Part shown: positions 8,184 through 16,058 of the stretch, one piece after another
How the letters are laid out: each line of letters opens with the position of its first letter
Numbering within the stretch: the first letter of the stretch is position 1
Assembly: GCF_900119165.1 (NCBI RefSeq)
Contig: NZ_FPJG01000006.1
Span: 4,526,001 to 4,590,000 of the forward strand
Direction of reading: 5' to 3'
Source: Amycolatopsis australiensis
GTDB lineage: Bacteria > Actinomycetota > Actinomycetes > Mycobacteriales > Pseudonocardiaceae
Length of the DNA: 64,000 bases
The notes under the pieces: generated by a model
The model's input: the letters and a program-made list of their open reading frames with translations, nothing else
What the model was told of the DNA's origin: nothing
The model's database searches: none
Made by a program: the position numbers and the translations under genes

Positions 8184-8482
8184 GAGGCACCGCCCGGGTT
8201 CGCCGGTTGCGGCACGACCGAGCTGTCCGTGACGGAGGCGGCGATGTGCGCGCCCGCGGCCCCGACCGTTCCCCATTCGGCGAGCTGCGCGTCGGTGACC
8301 ACGACCCGCAGCTCGCGCTCGACCAGCAGGGCGAGCTCGACGAGGTTGATGGAGTCCAGGCCCAGGTCTTCGAACGCGCTGTCGCCCGTGACCGGGTCCG
8401 CGGGCAGGTCGACGTTCTCCAGCCGGGTGGTGATCGCCTCGACGAGGTAGCCGACGACCGCTTGTGTCGCTTGATCGTTCAT
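8180..8482 (-). CDS. Acyl carrier protein of AvrD operon
   Basis: A 100-residue acyl carrier protein. LGLDSINLVELALLVE carries the Asp-Ser site for the 4'-phosphopantetheine arm (Ser44). It presumably carries the acyl or beta-ketoacyl chain made by the neighbouring KAS III. The ATG at 8482 is used; a GTG one codon upstream (8485) is equally possible. The gene is 19 bp downstream of the KAS III gene and overlaps the next P-loop gene by 4 bp. A dedicated ACP beside a single KAS III, without a large polyketide synthase, points to a short, specialised chain-making step. Confidence 0.9.
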   Translation of the reverse strand: MNDQATQAVVGYLVEAITTRLENVDLPADPVTGDSAFEDLGLDSINLVELALLVERELRVVVTDAQLAEWGTVGAAGAHIAASVTDSSVVPQPANPGGAS

Positions 8483-8501
8483 CACAGTTCCTGTCCGTTG
8501 G

Positions 8502-9512
8502 TCAGGTCGGGATCAGATCGGCGGGCTCGGCCTTCACCTCGGGCCACACCAAGGTGGCCGACCCCCAGGTCGTGCCGCCGCCGAACGCGGTGAGCAGCAG
8601 CCGGTCGCCGCCGGCGAGCAGGCCCGACGTGACGGCGTCGAGCAAGGCGAGCGGAATCGAGGCGGCCGAGGTGTTGCCCACCCGGTCGAGGTTCATGATC
8701 AGCTTCGACCGGTCGGCCGCCAGCCGATCGGCGACCGCGCCGAGGATCCGCTCGTTCGCCTGGTGCCCGACGATCCAGTCGAGGTCCGCGGTCGTCCACC
8801 CCGATCGCCGCAGCACCGCTTCCGAGGACTGGGCCATCCGGGTCACCGCGGTGCGGAACACCTCCCGGCCGAGCATCGCGAAGCGGGTGCTGCGGTCGGC
8901 GCCGGGATGGGTGCGCTCGTACGAACCCCCGCCGGGAACCCAGACCAGCTGCCGGTCCTCGCCGTTGCTGCCCAGGTCGATGTGCTCCAGGGACGCCGGG
9001 GTGCCCGGCTCGGCCGCGCACAGCACGACGGCGCCCGCGCCGTCGCCGAAGATCACCGCCGTGGACCGGTCCTCGCGGTCGAGGATGGTCGAGTACGTCT
9101 CGGCGCCGATCACCAGCGCGGACCGCGCGAGCCCACCGGCGAGGAAACCCTTCGCCACCGCGAGCGCGTAGACGAAGCCACTGCACACCGCGGCGACGTC
9201 GAACGCCCCGACCGGCCCGAGGCCCAGCCGGGCGGCCACCGCGGGCGCGGTGGCCGGGCAGGGGTGGTCGGGCGTGGTGGTGGCGAGCACGACCAGGTCG
9301 ACCTCGTCGCGCTGGGCCGAGTCGAGGGCGCGCCGCCCGGCGGCCACCGCCAGGTCGCCGGTGGAGGTCGTGCGCGACCAGTACCGGCCGGCGATGCCGG
9401 TCCGGCCGCGGATCCACTCGTCCGAGGTGTCCATCAGCCCGGCGAGATCGGCGTTGCTGACGTGGTTGTCGGGCAGTGCTCCGCCGATCCCGGTGAGCAC
9501 CACCCCGGTCAT
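8502..9512 (-). CDS. 3-oxoacyl-ACP synthase III (KAS III, FabH-like)
   Basis: A 336-residue ketosynthase III that condenses an acyl-CoA with malonyl-ACP to give beta-ketoacyl-ACP. The catalytic triad is present: Cys110 in AAVCSGFVYAL, His250 in VGHQANERI and Asn280 in RVGNTSAASIPLAL, with near-canonical FabH spacing. The ATG at 9512 overlaps the upstream P-loop gene stop (ATGA); the longer frame to 10070 is antisense-like sequence over that gene and is rejected. As a second, operon-embedded FabH it probably makes the beta-ketoacyl chain of a secondary product, which is the type of substrate proposed for AvrD. Confidence 0.93.
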   Translation of the reverse strand: MTGVVLTGIGGALPDNHVSNADLAGLMDTSDEWIRGRTGIAGRYWSRTTSTGDLAVAAGRRALDSAQRDEVDLVVLATTTPDHPCPATAPAVAARLGLGPVGAFDVAAVCSGFVYALAVAKGFLAGGLARSALVIGAETYSTILDREDRSTAVIFGDGAGAVVLCAAEPGTPASLEHIDLGSNGEDRQLVWVPGGGSYERTHPGADRSTRFAMLGREVFRTAVTRMAQSSEAVLRRSGWTTADLDWIVGHQANERILGAVADRLAADRSKLIMNLDRVGNTSAASIPLALLDAVTSGLLAGGDRLLLTAFGGGTTWGSATLVWPEVKAEPADLIPT

Positions 9513-10216
9513 CGCACCGCCCCGGCCGGGGCCCGCTGCGCTTCCGGGGTCGTGTCGATCCGCGCGTAGTCGGCCTGGGCCCGCTCGATGGCTTCGTCGA
9601 TCGACATCCGCGGGGCGAACCCGTAGATGTCGAGGATCTTCTGCAGCCGCTGCGGGATGGTCCCGCCGACGATGTGCACCGGAATACCGAGCTCTTCGAG
9701 GTTTTCCAGCAGCATCCGGTCGGCCAGCGCGCGGAACCGTTCGTTGACCGGCCGGTGGCCGTCCTCGACGAGCGGGAACTCGATGGGCAGGTGCACGAAC
9801 GAGTCGTAGGACTGCTTGGCGTGCTGCTTCGCCGGCACTCCGATCTGCCGCATCACCTCGGCGTAGAAGGACAGCTCGTCGGTCAGCTCGACGTTCTCCA
9901 GGTCGACCGACTCGTTGGGGTTGATCCCGACCAGGACGCGCACGGTGCCGTAGCACCACTCGTGCAGCGACGAGCCGTCCGAGACGAACCCGTCCGGCAG
10001 GTGGCTCTCGTTGACCGCGCGGCCCTGGTTGCGGCGGGTGATCAGCATGATGATCTCCGCCGCGGTGCACTCCTCGAGCGTCTTGCCCGGTACCGAGATC
10101 GGCAGCAGCTCGCGCATGGTGAGCGCCGCGCTGCGCGGCAGCCCGGTCAGGTGCGAAACCGCCATCGTGGTGAGGGTCTTGCCGACGGAATAGGTGCCCG
10201 AAATCGCCAGTCGCAT
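9509..10216 (-). CDS. P-loop NTPase/kinase-like protein A of AvrD operon
   Basis: A 235-residue protein with Walker A GTYSVGKT at residues 7-14 and a layout matching its paralogue at 7578-8183, but with a 25-residue C-terminal tail. Shared features are LEECTAAE, PDGFVSDGSSLHEWCYGTVR and YDSFVHLPIEFPLVED. An AAGGAGT ribosome site precedes the ATG at 10216. It lies 34 bp after the avrD-like gene and overlaps the KAS III start by 4 bp. Two diverged kinase-like paralogues on both sides of KAS III and ACP suggest two different phosphorylation steps or a heteromeric enzyme; neither can be shown from sequence. Confidence 0.78.
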   Translation of the reverse strand: MRLAISGTYSVGKTLTTMAVSHLTGLPRSAALTMRELLPISVPGKTLEECTAAEIIMLITRRNQGRAVNESHLPDGFVSDGSSLHEWCYGTVRVLVGINPNESVDLENVELTDELSFYAEVMRQIGVPAKQHAKQSYDSFVHLPIEFPLVEDGHRPVNERFRALADRMLLENLEELGIPVHIVGGTIPQRLQKILDIYGFAPRMSIDEAIERAQADYARIDTTPEAQRAPAGAVR

Positions 10217-10250
10217 GAGGACTCCTTGCTGAGTGCTGGGGGAACGCGGG

Positions 10251-11219
10251 TCAGGGAACGAGGTGAGCGATCGCGCAGTGGACGGCGACGCCGTAGACGT
10301 CGCCGCGGATGTCGGCCACCCGCCAGCGGCCGGTGCCCCGGTCGAGCAGCCGCGGGCGGACGAGCCGGGTCGTCGCGGCCGGGAGGCCGGCCACGTCCCG
10401 GGGCCGGGTGGGCCACCGGATCTCCGTCTGCCGCATCCACAGCGTGTTGCTGTCGGCGCGGTCGAACCGGTCCAGCTCGTAGAGCAGGATCTGGCCGAGC
10501 TGCAGGGTCACGACGAACGCGTCGACGACCAGGTCCTGCGGACGGACCGGGCCGGACGGCGCCGGGCCGAACCGCGCCCGTGCCGACGCGGTCAGGGTGT
10601 CGCGGTCGACGACCACGTCGGACGCGGTGTTGGCACGCTCCGCCCAGCCGGTCGCGAATGGACGCCGTCCGCTCGGCGGCCCGGTCACGTCCGGTACCGG
10701 GGCCGTCGTGTCCCGCCGCTCGCCCGGGGGATGCCGCAGGGAAACGACCAGGCGGAGATTGGCGATGGCGCAGTCGAATGTGGTGCACACGACCGACGGC
10801 GTGCCGAGGTCCATTGTGGACGCCGCCCGCGCCTCGACCCGGAAGCCGGCCAGCTCTTCTTCGACCGGGGACGATCCGGCGGAGATCCGGATCGTCCCCA
10901 GCGCCTCGACGCGCGGGTCGCCGGCGGAAACACCGAACGCCGCCTGCAGGTACAGCGCGGCAAGCCGTTCGCCGAGCACGATGACGTCGACGGTGCTCAA
11001 GTGCGGCGGCTGGTCGGCCGTTCCCTTGCGGGACCAGTCTTTCGGGTATTCGACGGCCGCGACGCCCGAGATGACGCCGGTGCCGTCCGGGTGCGCGGTG
11101 ACCGAAACCGCGGAAAGGGAGTGCCGGGGGCGCCGGTAGCCCGCGCCGAAGAAGCGCTTGTCCGCCGGTCCGAGGTATTCGTCGAGCGACGGCAACAACA
11201 GTCTCGTGGATTCTGCCAT
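10251..11219 (-). CDS. avrD: AvrD-family protein (syringolide-type lipid synthesis)
   Basis: A 322-residue protein that I recognise as AvrD-like from the N-terminal block SLDEYLGPADKRFFGAGYRR and the middle blocks VEYPKDWS, PHLSTVDVIVLGERLAALYL and RISAGSSPVEEELAGF. AvrD of Pseudomonas syringae, about 311 residues, directs production of syringolides, C-glycosyl lipids proposed to form from a beta-ketoacyl thioester and D-xylulose. The length fits. The operon supplies KAS III and ACP, which would provide a beta-ketoacyl-ACP, and redox enzymes for later steps. Recognition is from memory of the family, so a profile search is the decisive test. The product here is unknown. Confidence 0.75.
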   Translation of the reverse strand: MAESTRLLLPSLDEYLGPADKRFFGAGYRRPRHSLSAVSVTAHPDGTGVISGVAAVEYPKDWSRKGTADQPPHLSTVDVIVLGERLAALYLQAAFGVSAGDPRVEALGTIRISAGSSPVEEELAGFRVEARAASTMDLGTPSVVCTTFDCAIANLRLVVSLRHPPGERRDTTAPVPDVTGPPSGRRPFATGWAERANTASDVVVDRDTLTASARARFGPAPSGPVRPQDLVVDAFVVTLQLGQILLYELDRFDRADSNTLWMRQTEIRWPTRPRDVAGLPAATTRLVRPRLLDRGTGRWRVADIRGDVYGVAVHCAIAHLVP

Positions 11220-11240
11220 GACGACCTCGATTCGTCCGGG

Positions 11241-12380
11241 TCAGTGCAACGCGTGCAGCATGGCCGCGTCGAAGGGGCGGGTCGGGTGGCCGCTGCGGAT
11301 GCGGCGCGGCCAGTCGGGATCGGCGATCAGGGCACGCCCGACCGCGACCAGGTCGAACTCGCCCGCGGCGAGCCGGGCGCACACCTCGTCGACGTCGGCG
11401 GTGGCGGCGCCCTTGCCTTCGAGGTAGCCGAGGAAGTCGCTGTCGGCCAGGCCGACCGAGCCGACGGTGATGGCCGGCCTGCCGGTGAGCTTCTTCGCCC
11501 AGCCGGCCAGGTTGAGGCGCGACCCCGCGAACTCGGGCCGCCAGAACCGCCGCTGCGAGCAGTGGAAGACGTCGGCGCCGGCCTCGGCGAGCGGTTCCAG
11601 GAGCTCGGCCAGCTCCGCCGGGTCGTCCGCGAGGCGGGCCTGGTAGTGCCCGACCTTCCACTGGGAAAGGCGGACCACGACCGGGAAATCCGGTCCGGTC
11701 GCTTCCCGGCAGGCGGTGACGACGTCGGCGGCGAAGCGCGCCCGGTCCCGGATCGCCGGGCCGCCGTACCGGTCGGTCCGGCGGTTCGTCGTCTTCCACA
11801 GGAACTGGTCGATCAGGTAGCCGTGCGCCGCGTGCAGTTCGATGCCGTCGAACCCGATCCGGCGGGCGGACCGTGCGGCGCCGGCGAACGCGGCGATCAC
11901 ATCTCCGATGTCCGCGAGCGTCATCGGCGGAACCCGGTTCCCGCTGTCCGGGTCGATGCCGGACGGGCTGCTCGGGGCGGGCCGGGGCGGCCCGTCCGCG
12001 TCCCGTCCCCAGTGCAGCGGGTCCCAGCCGACGTGCCACAGCTGCGGGATGATCGCGGCTCCCTCGGCGTGCACCGCCTCGGCGACCGCCTGCCAGCCGG
12101 CGAGAGCGTCACCGTGGAAGCGGGGGATGTCGTCCCGGCTGCTCGAAGTGGGGTGATCGACGACGGTGCCCTCGGTGACGATCAGGCCGACCCCGCCGGC
12201 GGCACGGCGCGCGTAGTACGCGGCGACGTCCGGACCGGGGATCCCGCCCGGCGACATGGCACGGGTCATCGGCGCCATGACGATCCGGTTGCGCAGGTGC
12301 AGGCCCGCGCCGTCGAACCGGCTGTGCAACGGCGCGGTTCTCGCCGCCGGCGCGAGCTCCTGCCGCGTCGCCCCGGTCAC
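11241..12380 (-). CDS. Old yellow enzyme (NADH:flavin oxidoreductase)
   Basis: A 379-residue FMN-dependent ene-reductase. Family signatures are visible: NRIVMAPMTR near the N-terminus, PQLWHVG, FDGIELHAAHGYLIDQFL with the substrate-binding His pair, NRRTDRYGG and VAVGRALIADPDW. The GTG at 12380 overlaps the previous stop (GTGA); longer frames lie over the upstream gene. Old yellow enzymes reduce activated C=C bonds, so this one could reduce an alpha,beta-unsaturated lactone or ketone, as happens in butenolide-to-butyrolactone steps. The AvrD gene follows 21 bp downstream. Confidence 0.93.
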   Translation of the reverse strand: MTGATRQELAPAARTAPLHSRFDGAGLHLRNRIVMAPMTRAMSPGGIPGPDVAAYYARRAAGGVGLIVTEGTVVDHPTSSSRDDIPRFHGDALAGWQAVAEAVHAEGAAIIPQLWHVGWDPLHWGRDADGPPRPAPSSPSGIDPDSGNRVPPMTLADIGDVIAAFAGAARSARRIGFDGIELHAAHGYLIDQFLWKTTNRRTDRYGGPAIRDRARFAADVVTACREATGPDFPVVVRLSQWKVGHYQARLADDPAELAELLEPLAEAGADVFHCSQRRFWRPEFAGSRLNLAGWAKKLTGRPAITVGSVGLADSDFLGYLEGKGAATADVDEVCARLAAGEFDLVAVGRALIADPDWPRRIRSGHPTRPFDAAMLHALH

Positions 12381-13066
12381 CGGGCGGCCACCGGTGTCCG
12401 GGCGCCGACGGCTCGGGCGAGGTCGGCGGGGGTGAACATGTGCGGGAACAGCACGCCGCCGGGGTCGAGGGGCCGGGACTCGGCGAGCGACCCGATGTCG
12501 ACCGGCGTGAACCCGGCGTCGCGGACCAGTGCGGCGACGGTGTCCTTGCTCCGGGGGTCGTCCCCGGCGAGTGCCATGCCCCAGAAGTGCCGCTGGCCGG
12601 TACCGCGTGGCCACAGCAGTTCCTCCATGACGTGGCTGAACGCTCGCACGACGTGGCTGTGCGGCAACCGTTTCGCCGTCGCTTCCCCCGAAGTGAGGGC
12701 GGTGCCGAGGGTGGAGATGATGTGGCCTTCCTCGGACAGGCCCATGGGGTTGGTCGCGTCGATGACGATCTTGCCGGCCAGGGCGGGACCGACCTGATCG
12801 AGCACCTCGTCCAGTGCGGGGTAGGGGACGGCGAGCAGCACGACGTCGGCCGCGGCGGCGGCCTCGACGAGCGTGGTCACCTCACCCGTGATCCGGTGCG
12901 GCGCGATCCGCGCGCGGAGCCGTCCGGGCTCGCGCGAGCCGAGCGCGATCTCGTGTCCCGCCGCGGACCAGAGGCGGGCGATGGGCACGCCGATCCCGCC
13001 CACCCCGAGGATGGCCGGTACCGGCGAACTCGGCGGCTGCACGGTGTTTCCCCTTTCCCCGGTCAT
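12377..13066 (-). CDS. F420/NADP reductase-like Rossmann protein
   Basis: A 229-residue dinucleotide-binding protein. ILGVGGIGVPIARLWSAAGH is a GxGxxG Rossmann start, and VVLLAVPYPALDEVL, IVIDATNP and the VRAFSHVM block fit the NADPH-dependent F420 reductase / NAD(P)-binding oxidoreductase family. It overlaps both neighbours by 4 bp (ATGA with the SnoaL-like gene, GTGA with the old yellow enzyme gene), so it is tightly coupled. It could shuttle electrons between NADPH and F420 or act directly as a reductase on the pathway intermediate. Substrate unknown. Confidence 0.82.
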   Translation of the reverse strand: MTGERGNTVQPPSSPVPAILGVGGIGVPIARLWSAAGHEIALGSREPGRLRARIAPHRITGEVTTLVEAAAAADVVLLAVPYPALDEVLDQVGPALAGKIVIDATNPMGLSEEGHIISTLGTALTSGEATAKRLPHSHVVRAFSHVMEELLWPRGTGQRHFWGMALAGDDPRSKDTVAALVRDAGFTPVDIGSLAESRPLDPGGVLFPHMFTPADLARAVGARTPVAAR

Positions 13067-13533
13067 CGCAGATCCCGGATGTTGCGGTTGCCGTCGGCCC
13101 ACAGCAGCTTCATCGTGAGGCCGTCGATCAGCCAGGTGCCGTCCGCGTCGACGAACGAGTAGGCGTATTCGCCGCCGAGCGTCCAGAGCGGCCCGCCCTG
13201 GTCGTTGGGCAGCAGGTGGGTGGCCTGGAACATCGCGGTGGCGACCGCGGTGGTTTCCCCGGTCCGCGTGACCAGGTGGTTGCCGAGGAGGTGCTGGGTG
13301 GCTTTCAGCGGAGTCCGGTTGGTGCGCCACTTCGCGATCATGTCGGCGCGCGGAACGAGCGTGGGTGCGCCGCCGTTGAGGCTGGTGTAGTCGAGCAGCA
13401 CCCGCTCGGTGAAGAGCTCCGGCAGTTCGTCCCACTGCTCGTGGTCGAGGTGCCAGGCCAGCGAAACGGTGAGGTCGACCAGTTCCTGCCGGGTTTCGGC
13501 GGTCAGCTTCGGGATGGTCGGGGTGGTCGTCAT
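13063..13533 (-). CDS. SnoaL-like / NTF2-fold protein
   Basis: A 156-residue protein of the SnoaL-like NTF2 superfamily: VSLAWHLDHEQWDELPELF at the N-terminus, a central HLLGNHLVTRTGETTAVATA strand pair and a C-terminal WLIDGLTMKLLW strand. Such small cone-shaped proteins act as cyclases, isomerases, dehydratases or hydroxylases in natural product pathways. It is 28 bp after the luciferase-like gene and overlaps the next gene by 4 bp. In this operon a ring-closing or dehydration step is plausible; the reaction is not determined by sequence. Confidence 0.82.
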   Translation of the reverse strand: MTTTPTIPKLTAETRQELVDLTVSLAWHLDHEQWDELPELFTERVLLDYTSLNGGAPTLVPRADMIAKWRTNRTPLKATQHLLGNHLVTRTGETTAVATAMFQATHLLPNDQGGPLWTLGGEYAYSFVDADGTWLIDGLTMKLLWADGNRNIRDLR

Positions 13534-13561
13534 TCGCGTCTCCGTGAGGTTTTCCGCGGGG

Positions 13562-14680
13562 TCAGGGGGTGAGCTGGCCGAAGGTGTGCCGGTTCTCCTT
13601 GAACCACTCGATCGACTCGGTCAGCCGCCGGGTCGAGCCGGTGAAGTGCGGCGCGACGTACCGGGCGAGCCGCTCGTAGCTGCGCTTGGTCTTGTCCCAG
13701 TCGGCCCAGTCCTGCGCGTAGACCAGCAGCGTGCCGAAACCGCCGGTGACCTCCTGCAGGTGGCGGATGCCGGCCACGACGTCCTCGACGGACCCGACGA
13801 GCACCCCGCCGAGGTCGATCGAGCGGTCGAGCAGCCGGTCGTCGGGCACGCCGTCGACGCTGATGTCCAGCCCGCGCACGTCGCGCCAGTACTCCTGCGT
13901 CCAGCGGTCGTAGCCGGCGCGGACGTCCTCGATGGCCTGACGGCGGGTTTCGCCCACGTACACCGGCAGCGTGATCCGCCACCGGCGGCGGTCCATCGTG
14001 TTGCCGTGCTCCGCCGCGGACTCCTCCGCGTACGCCCACTGCTTGCGCAGATCCACCGGCGGGTGGCCGGGCCGCGGCGCGCCGAAGGACACCACGCTGG
14101 TTCCGTACCGGCCGGCCAGGCGCATGCTGTTCGGCGAGCCGACGCTGGCCGCGACGATCTCGATCGGGTCGCGGTAGGGCGCGAGCTGCATGCGCGCGTC
14201 GTTGAGCGTGAACCACGAAGTCTTCTTCGTGACCCGCTCTTCGCTGTTGATCAGCCGCACGACCGCGTCGAGCGACTCGCCCATCATGGACCGGATGTCG
14301 CTCATCTCGACCCCGAGTGTCCGGGCGTCGACCGGGATGGACCCGGCGCCGACACCGAGGACGAACCGCCCGCGGGTGAGGTGGTCGAGGTGCAGGGCCC
14401 GGCTGGCCACCATGAAGGGGTGGTGATAGGGCAGCGTGGCCACGCCGGTGGCCAGCGTCAGCCGCGAGGTGCGCTGCGCCGCGGCGGCGATGAGCAGTTC
14501 CGGCGCGCCGATGGTGTTCCAGCCCATGGAATGGTGCTCGCCGAGCCAGTATTCGCGGTAACCGAGCCGGTCGAGCAGTTCGGCCAGCTCGAGGTCGCGT
14601 TCGTAAAGAAGTGTGAGATCTTCGCCGACCGGGTGCATCGGCGACATGAAGACGCCGAAATCGATACGATCAGGTTTCAT
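13562..14680 (-). CDS. Luciferase-like flavin-dependent monooxygenase
   Basis: A 372-residue LLM-class enzyme. IDFGVFMSP at the N-terminus, REYWLGEHH, the TRLTLATGV-like strand and GRFVLGVGAG are typical of bacterial-luciferase-type TIM barrels that use reduced FMN or F420. It is preceded by the thioesterase gene with a 51-bp gap. A flavin reductase and an F420/NADP-type reductase are encoded in the same operon, so a supply of reduced cofactor is present. It probably hydroxylates or Baeyer-Villiger oxidises an intermediate; the exact reaction is unknown. Confidence 0.92.
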   Translation of the reverse strand: MKPDRIDFGVFMSPMHPVGEDLTLLYERDLELAELLDRLGYREYWLGEHHSMGWNTIGAPELLIAAAAQRTSRLTLATGVATLPYHHPFMVASRALHLDHLTRGRFVLGVGAGSIPVDARTLGVEMSDIRSMMGESLDAVVRLINSEERVTKKTSWFTLNDARMQLAPYRDPIEIVAASVGSPNSMRLAGRYGTSVVSFGAPRPGHPPVDLRKQWAYAEESAAEHGNTMDRRRWRITLPVYVGETRRQAIEDVRAGYDRWTQEYWRDVRGLDISVDGVPDDRLLDRSIDLGGVLVGSVEDVVAGIRHLQEVTGGFGTLLVYAQDWADWDKTKRSYERLARYVAPHFTGSTRRLTESIEWFKENRHTFGQLTP

Positions 14681-14731
14681 CTACTTTCGACCCTTTCTCG
14701 GTGAACCGCAGAAGAACAGGTGCGTCGATGG

Positions 14732-15421
14732 TTATCGCGCCAGAGCCGCGGGCTCAGCGAAGAATTCGGTGATCCGGCGGACGAATCCGGGATCCCGGTG
14801 GAAGTAATGGTCGCCGTCGACGGTCTCGGCGGTGCAGATGTCCGTGGTGTACCGGCTCCATCGCTGCGCGGCGGCCGGATGGCACAGCGGATCGCGGGTT
14901 CCCGTGAAGACGTGGATCGGGAAGCCGGCCGGTTCCCGCAAAACGCGGACGCAGTAGCGCCGCAGGGCATCCAGTATCCGCAGGTCGTCGGTGAGCCGCC
15001 GCCGGTTCAGCTCGGCGACCGACGAGCCGGCCGCCGGCCGGCCGGAACCGGCGATGAGCCGCACGATCGAGCCGTCGATCGGTGCATCCGGTGCCGCGGC
15101 CGCGCCCACCAGCAGCTCCCGGGGCGCGGTCAGGCCGTGGCCGAGCCGGTACAGGCTGACGGCCAGCCCGACGGTGGCCCCCATGCTGTGCCCGTAGACG
15201 CTGTACGGCGCCGAAGTCAACGGTCCGATTTGTGCACTGATCCGGGAAACGAGGAGTTCGGTTTCCTCGTCGGTCCGGCACGCGTATCCGGAATGGCGTG
15301 GCCAGGTCGCCGGCACCAATCGAACCAGCGGGGCGAGCGCTTTCCGCCAGGGAAGAAACGTCGCCGCCGAGCCGCCGGCGTGGTGAAAGGCGATCAGGGT
15401 GTGCGGGCTGCGCGAATGCAT
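14732..15421 (-). CDS. Type II thioesterase (first gene of AvrD operon)
   Basis: A 229-residue alpha/beta hydrolase of the thioesterase II (GrsT/RifR) type. TLIAFHHAGGSAATFLPWRK at the start, nucleophile Ser79 in YGHSMGA, and DGDHYFHRD with a likely catalytic His near the end. Type II thioesterases clear wrong or stalled acyl groups from carrier proteins, here probably the operon ACP. The gap upstream (15422-15574) contains a minus-strand TAGTGT (15494-15499) that might be a -10 element for the operon promoter; this is weak. Confidence 0.9.
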   Translation of the reverse strand: MHSRSPHTLIAFHHAGGSAATFLPWRKALAPLVRLVPATWPRHSGYACRTDEETELLVSRISAQIGPLTSAPYSVYGHSMGATVGLAVSLYRLGHGLTAPRELLVGAAAAPDAPIDGSIVRLIAGSGRPAAGSSVAELNRRRLTDDLRILDALRRYCVRVLREPAGFPIHVFTGTRDPLCHPAAAQRWSRYTTDICTAETVDGDHYFHRDPGFVRRITEFFAEPAALAR

Positions 15422-15574
15422 GGACGTGAACCCCCAGGCGGCTGGCCGGCGAAGTCGGATGGAGCTTGGCCTTCGGCGGCGCTGCCTGACTGCACACTAC
15501 GGCCGAGCTGATCCGGACCGGAAGTGAGAAGCTGACCTAGGAGCATTACCACCAGTCGCGCGGTGGCGTCACGG

Positions 15575-15949
15575 CTAGCTCGCGGCGGCGGTCAGGCTCG
15601 CTCGGTGGGCGCGGTTGACGGCGATGAGCTCGTCGAGCGAGTCGCGGGTGCGGATCAGTTCGGCGATGTGGCGGGTGAGCCGGTCGCGTTCCCGCAGCAT
15701 CCGCTCCTCGGCCGCATCGGAGGTTTCCCTGCCGGGCGAATCGACGCAGGGGAGCAGCTCGGCGATGGTGCGACTGGTGAGGCCGGCGGCGAACATGCGC
15801 TGGATGAACCCGACGCGTTCGACCTCGCTCTCGGTGTAGGTCCGTTGCCCGCCGGCGCTGCGGGTGCTGGTGAGCAGGCCTTGCTGCTCGTAGTAGCGCA
15901 GCGACCGGACGCTCGCCCCGGTCCGGGCCGCCAGTTCGCCGATCCGCAC
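15575..15949 (-). CDS. MerR-family regulator
   Basis: A 124-residue regulator. IGELAARTGASVRSLRYYEQ is the classic MerR helix-turn-helix start, followed by a coiled-coil-like ERMLRERDRLTRHIAELI helix for dimerisation. The GTG at 15949 follows GGGAGGTCA and is preferred over the frame's extension to 16108. It is divergent from the old yellow enzyme gene at 16059, with a perfect palindrome between them, so it likely controls that gene and perhaps itself. A similar arrangement of MerR and ene-reductase is common. Whether it also controls the operon starting at 15421 is open. Confidence 0.9.
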   Translation of the reverse strand: MRIGELAARTGASVRSLRYYEQQGLLTSTRSAGGQRTYTESEVERVGFIQRMFAAGLTSRTIAELLPCVDSPGRETSDAAEERMLRERDRLTRHIAELIRTRDSLDELIAVNRAHRASLTAAAS

Positions 15950-15986
15950 GTGACCTCCCTGTGAGCCGTGCCACGAACGCTTTCCT

Positions 15987-16002
15987 CTGACACTGATGTC
16001 AG
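15987..16002. promoter_or_regulatory. Palindrome between MerR gene and ene-reductase
   Basis: CTGACA-CTGA-TGTCAG is a perfect inverted repeat with 6-bp arms. It sits 38 bp upstream of the MerR start and 57 bp upstream of the GTG at 16059. MerR regulators bind such palindromes between promoter elements. It lies inside the longer frame that begins at 15996, which supports the later start for the ene-reductase. Confidence 0.55.
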
Positions 16003-16058
16003 ATTTTAGCGTGGTGGCGTGCCCGGTGCGGGCGCATCCGCTGACGAAGGAGCTCGAC

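Noticed and set aside
8502..10070. KAS III extended N-terminally to 522 residues
   Set aside because: The extra 186 residues are antisense-like sequence lying over the upstream P-loop gene; the ATG at 9512 with ATGA overlap is better.
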